A stretch of 5,777 nt of DNA from Desulfobacteraceae bacterium (GTDB lineage: Bacteria > Desulfobacterota > Desulfobacteria > Desulfobacterales > Desulfobacteraceae), in contig JAGLLQ010000166.1 of NCBI GenBank assembly GCA_023140455.1, forward strand, positions 1 to 5,777. The letters run 5' to 3'. Positions 1-5,777 of the stretch are shown here, piece by piece. Under the pieces are notes generated by a model. That model made no database searches. It saw only the letters and a list, made by a program, of their open reading frames with translations, and was not told the DNA's origin. Each line of letters starts with the position of its first letter. The stretch's first letter is position 1. The translations under genes were made by a program, and so were the position numbers.

Positions 1-922
1 TGTCAAGCAGAACCGGGAACGGATATCCCGCTACATTCGCCTGCTGAGGGTAAAGACTTGTTGCTGTCATACCGGGAATGGTATTTGTCTCAAGGACAAA
101 GAGCTCTTTTTTGTTCCCATTGTCTGAGAACATTAAGTCTGTTCTGCTGTAACCCTTAAGAAAAAGAGCTTTATGAGCCTCTTTGGCAAGCCGTTGAACT
201 TCTTTTGTAGTCTCTTCATCAATACGGGCAGGGCATATTTCATTAGTTGCACCTGCAACATATTTTGCTTCATAATTAAAAAATTCATATCCTTCACCCG
301 GTACAATTTCAATTACCGGCAAAGCTTCTATCTCTTTATTCCCAAGAACACCGCATGTAAGCTCAACACCTTTTATGTATGCTTCGATCAATACAGTGTT
401 GTCATGTTCAAAAGCTAGTTTAATTGCAGAATTAAGATCTTCTTCTTTTTTTACAATTGACATGCCAACACTTGATCCTGCACATACTGGTTTGACAACT
501 AGAGAGTTTTGAGGGAATCCAAATTTTTCTTTTATTAAGTTTAAGTTAATATCTTTTCCAGATAACAGAGCAATATAATCAGGTGTAGGTATTTCTGCCT
601 GGCTGTATAGCCTTTTGGATGCAAGTTTGTTCATAGCTATTGCATTGCCTAAAACACCGGCAGATTGGTATGGTATGTTGAGTAGATCTAAAAGTCCCTG
701 AACAGTACCATCTTCTCCATATGGACCGTGGAGGATAATTAATGCAACATCTATTTTATCTGCATCATTAACAAGATTTTTAATATCTGTTTTAGGATCA
801 TACCGCAAAATTTCATACTTTGTTTTATCAAGAGCTTTGAATACTTCGTTCCCACTGTTTAGTGATACTTCTCTTTCAGAGGAAATACCCCCTGATAAAA
901 GAGCGAGTTTAATTTTTTTCAT
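1..922 (-). CDS. ddl: D-alanine--D-alanine ligase (3' end cut by window edge)
   Basis: Cytoplasmic ATP-grasp ligase that joins two D-alanines (ATP to ADP plus phosphate) to make the dipeptide used by MurF in peptidoglycan synthesis. Reading the minus strand from the ATG at 922-920 gives 307 open codons to the edge, about the length of E. coli DdlB (306 aa), so only a short C-terminal tail should be missing. Visible family landmarks: N-terminal LLSGG with E16; HGPYGEDG at residues 65-72; the ATP-grasp KP..GSSVG around K144 and S150-S151; E180 and E187; NYEAKY at 216-221; SRTD at 259-262; and the metal and substrate loop ETNTIPGMT at 278-286 followed by S289-L290. All expected catalytic and metal-binding positions look intact. 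AAGAAAGGG ends 7 nt before the ATG and supports this start. It lies 42 bp downstream of the DUF1992 gene on the same strand, so the two are probably co-transcribed. Identification is from motif recall over nearly the whole length. Confidence 0.97.
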   Translation of the reverse strand, partial: MKKIKLALLSGGISSEREVSLNSGNEVFKALDKTKYEILRYDPKTDIKNLVNDADKIDVALIILHGPYGEDGTVQGLLDLLNIPYQSAGVLGNAIAMNKLASKRLYSQAEIPTPDYIALLSGKDINLNLIKEKFGFPQNSLVVKPVCAGSSVGMSIVKKEEDLNSAIKLAFEHDNTVLIEAYIKGVELTCGVLGNKEIEALPVIEIVPGEGYEFFNYEAKYVAGATNEICPARIDEETTKEVQRLAKEAHKALFLKGYSRTDLMFSDNGNKKELFVLETNTIPGMTATSLYPQQANVAGYPFPVLLD

Positions 923-964
923 TGAAATACCCTTTCTTAATTATCAAATATTAATTGTCACAAG

Positions 965-1339
965 TTATGATAATTTATTAAGCATTTGATTTCTATACAA
1001 TTCAGTAGTGAGGGAGGTACTCCCCATTGAGGAGCCGCGTATTGTTTCAAGTTTCATAAAATAGTAATTGAGTTTTTTTTGAATTTTACGTCGTTCATCA
1101 GAGTCATAGCTTGTGTTGTCAAGCAGATCTTCAGTGCTTTTTATTTTCTTTTTAAGCTCTACTTCAGGCGGTGCAAATCCAGAATTTTTTAAAATTTTAT
1201 GCGCCAGCCTAAGTTCTTCAGGGATATTACTATCACTGAATTTTAAAGGCTTGTTATTACCTTCCAGGTTATCAAACTCACCTTTTTCCTGGGCTTTTTT
1301 TATCCTCTGTTCTACCAATCCTTCAAATCCTGGGAGCAT
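965..1339 (-). CDS. DUF1992 (DnaJC28-type conserved domain) protein
   Basis: Complete 124-residue cytoplasmic protein without signal peptide or membrane segment. Residues about 5-75 match the DUF1992 domain, also annotated as the DnaJ homologue subfamily C member 28 conserved domain. The diagnostic string EKGEFDNLEGNNKPL lies at 18-32, followed by IPEELRLAHKILKNSGFAPPEVELKK at about 39-65. There is no J-domain and no HPD motif, so it should not be called a DnaJ co-chaperone. The C-terminal part (about 66-124) is charged, probably helical, and less conserved. The molecular function of the family is unknown to me. An AAAAGG sequence about 12 nt upstream of the ATG is an acceptable though distant ribosome site. 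It is the first gene of a likely two-gene operon with ddl, and no functional link between the two is evident from sequence. Confidence 0.93.
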   Translation of the reverse strand: MLPGFEGLVEQRIKKAQEKGEFDNLEGNNKPLKFSDSNIPEELRLAHKILKNSGFAPPEVELKKKIKSTEDLLDNTSYDSDERRKIQKKLNYYFMKLETIRGSSMGSTSLTTELYRNQMLNKLS

Positions 1340-1396
1340 TAATTTATATTACCTTTTGAAATAGTTACTTTAATAATCTTACATAATAATTTTGAT

Positions 1397-1425
1397 ATTT
1401 TATTAAAACAATAGAAGATTTGCAA
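1397..1425 (-). promoter_or_regulatory. Candidate sigma-70-type promoter for the DUF1992-ddl operon
   Basis: On the minus strand TTGCAA (1425-1420) is followed after exactly 17 bp by TAAAAT (1402-1397). Predicted start is near 1390, giving a leader of about 50 nt. It matches the consensus at 4/6 (-35) and 5/6 (-10) and sits at a sensible distance from the gene. The region is very AT-rich, so chance matches are easy. Confidence 0.4.
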
Positions 1426-1485
1426 GAGGAAATCAAATGTAAAATTAAAGATAAATGCAACAGAAAAATCAGAGTTTGATTAGTA

Positions 1486-1514
1486 TTGCATAAAGTATAA
1501 ACAGCTTATATAGT
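1486..1514 (+). promoter_or_regulatory. Candidate sigma-70-type promoter for the two-component operon
   Basis: TTGCAT (1486-1491), a 17-bp spacer, then TATAGT (1509-1514). The start point would be near 1521, leaving a leader of about 20 nt before the kinase ATG at 1540. The -10 is good (5/6) and the -35 weak (3/6). No sigma-54 element and no TGGTTG half-site was seen upstream of this operon, so a basal housekeeping promoter fits a constitutively made sensor pair. Confidence 0.33.
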
Positions 1515-1539
1515 AAAAAGATAACTTTTATCAGATGGC

Positions 1540-4047
1540 ATGGGAATAATAGTTGCCATCAAAGAATATGAACTGAACTTGTCTTCTAAAATTATGCGTA
1601 AAATTTTTTTAAGTATTTTTTTTTCTATTCCTATCCTGTCATCTGTATGTTTTATAAGTGCTGCTTTTTTTTTTGGAAACACAGGTTTTAAAATCGATAA
1701 AACCCAAAATGGTCTTTTAATTTCAAAGATTACAGCATCTGTTAATTCTGTTGAACTAAATGATATGATCATTTCGATTCATGGCCTTTCACATTCTGAA
1801 TTTCTTGGGTATGCTTTTATCAAACCTCTGGCACCAAGATCAGGAAGCATGACAATACTCAGAGATTCAGCAAAAAAAGATCTTTTTATAGAGACTATTC
1901 CATTTACAATATTTCCAATATTAATCAGGATATGGCCTCAGTTGATGTTAATTATTGTATTTTTAACCCTTGGTTCCATTGCTCTTTTCAGGGCGCCTCC
2001 CTGTCCCCAGGTTACACTTTTTTTTCTTATGCTGTGCAGTCTTTCAACCTCTTTATCAATGACCATGCCCTCTTCATTGGCACTTTTATCTCCGGTTGTA
2101 TTTTCTTCGGCCTTTTTAATTCATGCTGTTTTTAATTGGATATCATTTGGTCTATGGCTTCATTTTGCACTTAGATTCCCGGAAACAAGAGATATGATCC
2201 AGCACAGATGGTGGATTCCTCTTTGTATATATCTTTTGCCGGCTATTACAACTATTGGCGGGTCCTTGTATATGTCAGGTTTTACACCGGAGTTCTGGAG
2301 CTGGGTTCAACGGCTTCGAAATCTGTATCTTCCATTTATAATAATTGCTGTTTTTGCTAAACATGTCGTTGATTATAAAAAGGCAGGAACACAGCAGGAA
2401 AAAAATCAGATAAAATTCCCCTTGATTGCCTATTGGTTAACTTTTACACCCTATCTGTTTTTTTACCTTCTGCCCAATCTTCTAATTGATCATCCTCTTA
2501 TTTCATTTAAAATTGCAATGTTTGGCTTTTTTATACTTCCCATGGCATACCTTTTAAGTATCCTTCGATACAGGCTGTTTAACGTAGATCAGATTATCAG
2601 CCGGACAATGGCCTATTTTATCAGCATTATCGCTCTTTCCATTATTTATTCCTTGTTTCTCATAAGTTTGAAACAACGGTTTGTTGACAGCCAGATTCTT
2701 TCAATAGAAGTATTCCTTATTTTTCTTATTCTTATGAATATTATTTTTCATCCGGTTATTCTCAAACTTGATCTTTTGATCAGAAAAATATTTTTTAAGG
2801 ATGAGCCTGTTTCTGTAAAAACCATGCATGAATTCAGTAATAAAATATCTTCAACTCTTCGTTTTTCAGAATTAATACGAATTATCATTGATGAGCTCCC
2901 AAAAGCAATAAAAATCAAATCCATTGCCATCATGACCTTTAAGGAAACAAGATCCACACTTTTCCCAGAGCATCTTCAATTTGCTACAACACTCTGTTCA
3001 GAAAGCAGGCTTGTAAAACTATTTAAGGATAAATCGCTGGCATACCTTTCCCCGTATCAGGCAATTGAAGATGCTGAACTTAAAATAGAACTTATGGAAA
3101 TTCAAAAAGCCGGCTTTTCTCTCCTCCTTCCCCTTAATGGTTCCAAATCCCTTTCTGCACTCTTGTTTGTCGGACATAAAAAAGGCGGAGAATTATTTAG
3201 TGAGCAAGATATACATCTGTTGGCAAGCTTTGCTAATCAAGCAGCCATCGCCTTTGAAAATGCCATATATCATGACTCCATGATGGAAAGTAAGGAGCAG
3301 CTTGAAGAAATGTTTGATCAAAAGGTTCAGTCTGAAAAAATGGCTGCCATTGGAGAGATGACATCGATTCTTGCCCATGAATTAAAAAATCCTCTGGGTA
3401 TCATCCACAGCTCGGCTCAATACCTTATAGACGGCAAACAATCCAAAAATGTCACACAGGAAATGCTTCATTATATTAAAAATGAAGTAGAGAATTTAAA
3501 TTTATCCATTAACAGCATATTAAAGTTTGCAAGGCAGAGAATTCCAGAATTTGAAAAAGTGGATCTTTTAATTCAGGTTGATTACTTAATAAGCCAATGG
3601 CAACATTCTGATGATCACAGGGGGGATGTTGAGATCAATATAAACGTTGCAGGAGCATTGCCTTGCATTTATGCTGATTTTAAGCAAATTGGCCAGGTTC
3701 TGCTCAATCTTGTTCGCAATAGTGAAGAGATGATGGATAATGGAGGTCTTATCATGATTGAACTCAAACAGGATTATGATTTTATTCAGATTCAAGTCAT
3801 TGACAATGGTCCGGGCATCCCTGATAAAAATCTTGATAAAGTATTTCAAAATTTTTTTACAACAAAAAAACAAGGCATTGGTCTGGGTCTTGCTGTATGT
3901 GAGCAGATTATCAATGCTCATAATGGTGAGATTTCGTTAAAGAACAACAATATTTCCGATGGAGCTATTGCTTGTATCAGATTGCCAATAAAGCCTTTAA
4001 CAACAATTGTTGAACCAAATTTACTGGAAGCGATGAATGAAGCGTAA
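1540..4047 (+). CDS. ComP-like multi-membrane sensor histidine kinase with PDZ-like and GAF-like domains
   Basis: Inner-membrane sensor kinase of 835 aa, inferred to phosphorylate the regulator encoded just downstream. Order: membrane anchor (about 22-44); PDZ-like extracytoplasmic segment (about 48-122, with NGLLISKI and LNDMIISIHG resembling PDZ strands); roughly nine hydrophobic helices (about 129-408); GAF-like domain (about 427-577); short coiled linker (578-600); HisKA with H613 in AHELKNP; HATPase_c with N-box N723/N727, G1 box DNGPGIP at 755-761, and TTKKQGIGLGL at 774-784. All kinase residues are present. The anchor, PDZ-like segment, polytopic region and the RYRLFNVDQIISRTMAY stretch (343-359) resemble Bacillus ComP and related kinases, whose membrane part senses extracellular signals. 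The ligand here is unknown. The start is uncertain: an in-frame stop at 1522-1524 bounds it, no clear Shine-Dalgarno precedes 1540, and M19 (1594), before RK and the hydrophobic anchor, is an alternative. The 3' end overlaps the regulator gene by 11 bp. Confidence 0.95.
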   Translation: MGIIVAIKEYELNLSSKIMRKIFLSIFFSIPILSSVCFISAAFFFGNTGFKIDKTQNGLLISKITASVNSVELNDMIISIHGLSHSEFLGYAFIKPLAPRSGSMTILRDSAKKDLFIETIPFTIFPILIRIWPQLMLIIVFLTLGSIALFRAPPCPQVTLFFLMLCSLSTSLSMTMPSSLALLSPVVFSSAFLIHAVFNWISFGLWLHFALRFPETRDMIQHRWWIPLCIYLLPAITTIGGSLYMSGFTPEFWSWVQRLRNLYLPFIIIAVFAKHVVDYKKAGTQQEKNQIKFPLIAYWLTFTPYLFFYLLPNLLIDHPLISFKIAMFGFFILPMAYLLSILRYRLFNVDQIISRTMAYFISIIALSIIYSLFLISLKQRFVDSQILSIEVFLIFLILMNIIFHPVILKLDLLIRKIFFKDEPVSVKTMHEFSNKISSTLRFSELIRIIIDELPKAIKIKSIAIMTFKETRSTLFPEHLQFATTLCSESRLVKLFKDKSLAYLSPYQAIEDAELKIELMEIQKAGFSLLLPLNGSKSLSALLFVGHKKGGELFSEQDIHLLASFANQAAIAFENAIYHDSMMESKEQLEEMFDQKVQSEKMAAIGEMTSILAHELKNPLGIIHSSAQYLIDGKQSKNVTQEMLHYIKNEVENLNLSINSILKFARQRIPEFEKVDLLIQVDYLISQWQHSDDHRGDVEININVAGALPCIYADFKQIGQVLLNLVRNSEEMMDNGGLIMIELKQDYDFIQIQVIDNGPGIPDKNLDKVFQNFFTTKKQGIGLGLAVCEQIINAHNGEISLKNNNISDGAIACIRLPIKPLTTIVEPNLLEAMNEA
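4026..4039 (+). promoter_or_regulatory. Ribosome binding site of the response regulator inside the kinase gene
   Basis: GGAAG at 4026-4030 sits 6 nt before the ATG at 4037, inside the last codons of the kinase. A second ATG at 4033 is in another frame and only 2 nt from the GGAAG, so 4037 is preferred. The 11-bp overlap suggests translational coupling, giving matched amounts of sensor and regulator. Confidence 0.7.
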
Positions 4048-5356
4048 AATTCTTTTAATTGAAGATGAGATAAGGCTTAGCAGAATATTAACATTAGTTC
4101 TAAAAGATCATGGATATCAGGTAAAAACTGCCATGGATGGTCAGGAAGGCATAGATATCTGGAATCAATGGCATCCTGAACTTGTTATTACAGATTTAAA
4201 AATGCAGCCTGTTGACGGCATGGCAGTATTAAAGTTCGGCCGACTCAATTTTCCTGATGTGCCTTTAATTATACTGACAGCTTTCGGGTCAATAGAAACA
4301 GCTGTAGGCGCTATGAAAACAGGTGCTTTTGATTTTCTTTCCAAACCGGTTGACCATGGGCAATTGCTTGAAATAGTAGAACAGGCTCTTGTTATAGATA
4401 CAGACAATATGAACTCCTTTGAAGAATTGATTGGTTCTTCAAAAAAAATGGAGCAAATAAAAAAAGATATTTTGTTGTTTGCATCAACAGACAGTTCGGT
4501 TTTGATTACCGGTGACTCAGGTACAGGCAAAGAGATTGCAGCAAGAGCTATTCATGAAGCTTCTAATAGAAACAAGGGCCCTTTTATAAAAGTTAATTGT
4601 GCTGCAATTCCAAGGGATTTGATTGAAAGTGAGTTGTTCGGGCATAGAAAAGGTTCATTTACAGGGGCAATCCAGAGCCGGAAGGGCGCTTTTTTACAGG
4701 CAGATAATGGTACCCTGTTTTTAGACGAAATCGGTGATCTTCCCTTTGAACTTCAACCAAAATTACTACATGCTGTTGAAGAAAAAACAATCACTCCCAT
4801 TGGTGCTGAAAAGGCAATACCGGTTTCTCTCAAAATTTTATCTGCCACCAATCGGGATATTGCAACCATGATCCATGAATCAGAATTCAGAGAAGATCTT
4901 TATTATAGATTGAACACTGTCTGCCTGAACATGCCGGCCTTAAGGGAAAAATGCGAAGATATCAATGAGCTTGCCATGTTTTTTATTAAAAAATTCTGCC
5001 GGGAATTTAACAGGCCTGTTTTACAAATTGATAGTAAAGTTATGAAGGTTTTCAAGAGTTATCCGTGGCCGGGAAATGTAAGAGAATTGAGAAATATTAT
5101 TGAACGCGCAGTGATTACCTGTGATAAAGGTACCATCACTAAGGATAATCTGCCCAAAGCAATCCTTAATCCCAAGAAGAATCCAGTAGCAGTAGATGTG
5201 AAAAATAATAATCTTGATCTGTCTGCCCAGGAACAAAACTTTCTTAAAGCTGCATTGGAAAAGTGTGGTTGGAACCAGTCAAAGGCTGCTAAAGAACTAT
5301 GTATCACGAGAAGCGCTTTGCGCTATCGTCTTCAAAAATACAGAATTCAAAAATGA
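4037..5356 (+). CDS. NtrC-family sigma-54-dependent response regulator
   Basis: Cytoplasmic transcription activator of 439 aa, the usual length for the NtrC/AtoC/ZraR family. Receiver domain (about 3-118): acidic pocket E9/D10, phosphoacceptor D53, T81 and K103. AAA+ sigma-54 interaction domain (about 130-362): Walker A GDSGTGKE at 159-166; the sigma-54-contacting loop as GSFTGA at 206-211 (Ser in place of the common Ala, a known variant); Walker B GTLFLDE at 225-231; ATNRD at 270-274; arginine-finger region FREDLYYRL at 284-292; sensor II WPGNVREL at 344-351. C-terminal Fis-type helix-turn-helix (about 395-436) with NQSKAAKELCITRSALRYRL. Nothing is missing, so it should be able to activate sigma-54 RNA polymerase when phosphorylated. 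Its likely partner is the overlapping kinase. A likely target is the exported poly-glycine protein gene downstream, which has a sigma-54 promoter and an upstream palindrome. It could also act on distant genes. Confidence 0.97.
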   Translation: MKRKILLIEDEIRLSRILTLVLKDHGYQVKTAMDGQEGIDIWNQWHPELVITDLKMQPVDGMAVLKFGRLNFPDVPLIILTAFGSIETAVGAMKTGAFDFLSKPVDHGQLLEIVEQALVIDTDNMNSFEELIGSSKKMEQIKKDILLFASTDSSVLITGDSGTGKEIAARAIHEASNRNKGPFIKVNCAAIPRDLIESELFGHRKGSFTGAIQSRKGAFLQADNGTLFLDEIGDLPFELQPKLLHAVEEKTITPIGAEKAIPVSLKILSATNRDIATMIHESEFREDLYYRLNTVCLNMPALREKCEDINELAMFFIKKFCREFNRPVLQIDSKVMKVFKSYPWPGNVRELRNIIERAVITCDKGTITKDNLPKAILNPKKNPVAVDVKNNNLDLSAQEQNFLKAALEKCGWNQSKAAKELCITRSALRYRLQKYRIQK

Positions 5357-5386
5357 TAATAAATTTAACAAATAAAATTATCATTT
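5351..5386. repeat. 10-bp perfect inverted repeat over the regulator stop codon
   Basis: AAATGATAAT (5351-5360) and ATTATCATTT (5377-5386) are exact reverse complements with a 16-nt AT-rich loop. The left arm contains the last Lys codon and the TGA stop (5354-5356). In RNA it would form a weak A/U-rich hairpin at the end of the reading frame. There is no G/C core and no T-tract after it, so it is unlikely to be a terminator by itself. An mRNA-end stability element or a DNA-binding site are both possible. Confidence 0.6.
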
Positions 5387-5396
5387 AGGTATTAAA

Positions 5397-5436
5397 TGGT
5401 TGATAACAGCCACTTTTGGTTGTTCGAAGACAACCA
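5397..5436 (+). promoter_or_regulatory. Candidate upstream activating sequence for the NtrC-type regulator
   Basis: Three copies of one hexamer: TGGTTG at 5397-5402, TGGTTG at 5417-5422 (exactly 20 bp later, about two helical turns), and the inverted CAACCA at 5431-5436. The last two form a near-perfect dyad centred near 5426. NtrC-family dimers normally bind such dyads 100-200 bp upstream of a sigma-54 promoter. This dyad lies about 120 bp before the start predicted from the -24/-12 element at 5523-5536. Binding by the adjacent regulator is inferred. Confidence 0.45.
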
Positions 5437-5443
5437 TTTTATT
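5417..5443 (+). terminator. Possible Rho-independent terminator of the two-component operon
   Basis: TGGTTGT (5417-5423) pairs with ACAACCA (5430-5436). A T-G wobble extends the stem to 8 bp around a CGAA loop, and TTTTATT (5437-5443) follows. The stem is short, with only three G-C pairs, and the T-tract is brief, so it would be a weak terminator. The same bases are proposed as an activator site; both roles are compatible. Confidence 0.4.
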
Positions 5444-5521
5444 GGTATTTAGAATAGTTCCATAACATCTATTTTTTTAAAGATTATTGTAAATAGGGCC
5501 TCTTAGTTGAAATATATTTTT

Positions 5522-5537
5522 TGGTATATATTTTGCT
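5522..5537 (+). promoter_or_regulatory. Sigma-54 (-24/-12) promoter of the poly-glycine exported protein gene
   Basis: TTGG at 5521-5524 is followed by TTTTGCT, with the -24 GG (5523-5524) and -12 GC (5535-5536) separated by exactly 10 bp, the spacing required for RpoN. The -12 side TTGCT is canonical. The -24 side is TGGTAT rather than TGGCAC, a moderate match. The predicted start is near 5548, giving a leader of about 46 nt before the ATG at 5594. The sigma-54 activator gene immediately upstream strengthens the call. Confidence 0.62.
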
Positions 5538-5580
5538 ATTTTAATATGATTTAATTGTTTTCTAACAAATTTTTAAAATA

Positions 5581-5593
5581 AAGGATTTCTATC
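5581..5593 (+). promoter_or_regulatory. Ribosome binding site of the poly-glycine protein gene
   Basis: AAGGA at 5581-5585 lies 8 nt before the ATG at 5594. This is one of the clearer Shine-Dalgarno sequences in the window and fixes the start of the partial gene at the right edge. Confidence 0.8.
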
Positions 5594-5777
5594 ATGGGAA
5601 ATTATTCTAAAGACAAGCTTATTTTTGTTCTAGTATTGATTATATTCCTTGCCTTCTTTGGCGCAGGCACCACCCTTGCATGCAATGGCGGCGGCGGCGG
5701 CGGTGGCGGCGGCGGTGGCGGAGGGGAGCCCGATTCTACTACCAGCCAAGGGGCTACAACAGATGAACTACAGGAAT
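5594..5777 (+). CDS. Exported protein with N-terminal poly-glycine run (3' end cut by window edge)
   Basis: Sixty-one codons are visible and open to the right edge. I do not recognise the family. The start MGNYSKDK is followed by a strongly hydrophobic segment (about residues 9-23), then GAGTTLAC with Cys30, Asn31, and 13 consecutive glycines (32-44), then a hydrophilic Ser/Thr/Glu/Asp/Gln-rich stretch (EPDSTTSQGATTDELQE). This is a signal peptide. TLA before Cys30 suits signal peptidase I; TLAC is also a poor lipobox, so a lipoprotein with a glycine tether is possible, since poly-Gly straight after a lipidated Cys is common in annotated lipoproteins. The Gly codons are mostly GGC with some GGT, GGA and GGG, making a GC-rich island in AT-rich surroundings. 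A good AAGGA site and a sigma-54 promoter precede it, so expression is probably conditional and controlled by the neighbouring NtrC-type regulator. The remainder, and any C-terminal sorting signal, lies outside the window. Confidence 0.85.
   Translation, partial: MGNYSKDKLIFVLVLIIFLAFFGAGTTLACNGGGGGGGGGGGGGEPDSTTSQGATTDELQE

Noticed and set aside
173..418. Plus-strand 81-codon open frame
   Set aside because: It is antisense to well-conserved ddl motifs and has no ribosome site or recognisable domain.
1506..1772. Minus-strand 88-codon open frame over the kinase start
   Set aside because: It overlaps the kinase N-terminus on the opposite strand and has low-complexity content without a recognisable domain.
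4165..4530. Minus-strand 121-codon open frame
   Set aside because: It is antisense to the receiver and Walker A region of the regulator, so it is a shadow of conserved coding sequence.
5266..5277. TGGTTGGAACCA palindrome similar to the intergenic half-sites
   Set aside because: It lies inside the conserved HTH coding sequence of the regulator (CGWNQ), has a different half-site spacing, and is best explained by codons.
5442..5458. A second TTGGTAT, possible extra -24 element
   Set aside because: No GC falls 10 bp after its GG, so it lacks the -12 half of a sigma-54 promoter.
5676..5724. GGC/GGT run as a microsatellite or CRISPR-like repeat
   Set aside because: It is in frame within a signal-peptide protein, uses all four Gly codons, and has no spacer structure.

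Overview
This AT-rich window holds five protein-coding genes. It looks chromosomal and Gram-negative. A ComP-like multi-membrane histidine kinase, an NtrC-family sigma-54 activator and Desulfobacterota-like gene content suggest a deltaproteobacterium, perhaps Desulfobacterales. That placement is an inference from style of sequence, not from a marker gene, so it is weak.

Left part (1-1339, minus strand): a two-gene housekeeping operon. A short DUF1992 (DnaJC28-type) protein is followed after 42 bp by ddl, D-alanine--D-alanine ligase of peptidoglycan synthesis. ddl runs off the left edge and probably lacks only a few C-terminal residues. Positions 1340-1539 form a divergent AT-rich intergenic region with one plausible sigma-70-type promoter facing each way.

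Centre (1540-5356, plus strand): a two-component operon whose genes overlap by 11 bp. The sensor has an N-terminal membrane anchor, a PDZ-like extracytoplasmic segment, about nine further membrane helices, a GAF-like domain, and an intact HisKA/HATPase kinase core. The regulator is a full receiver / sigma-54 AAA+ / Fis-type HTH protein with all key residues present.

Right part (5357-5777): a 237-bp intergenic region full of symmetry, then the start of a small exported protein with a 13-glycine run right after its signal sequence. This region has a 10-bp inverted repeat over the regulator's stop codon. Next come TGGTTG half-sites arranged as a direct repeat 20 bp apart plus an inverted partner. 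About 120 bp further on is a sigma-54 -24/-12 promoter with the exact GG-N10-GC spacing, and then a good ribosome binding site.

The most interesting reading is a self-contained circuit. The membrane sensor phosphorylates the NtrC-type regulator, which binds the TGGTTG/CAACCA array and switches on the sigma-54 promoter of the adjacent poly-glycine exported protein. The gene order, promoter and palindrome are visible in the sequence; the regulatory link and the function of the exported protein are inferred.
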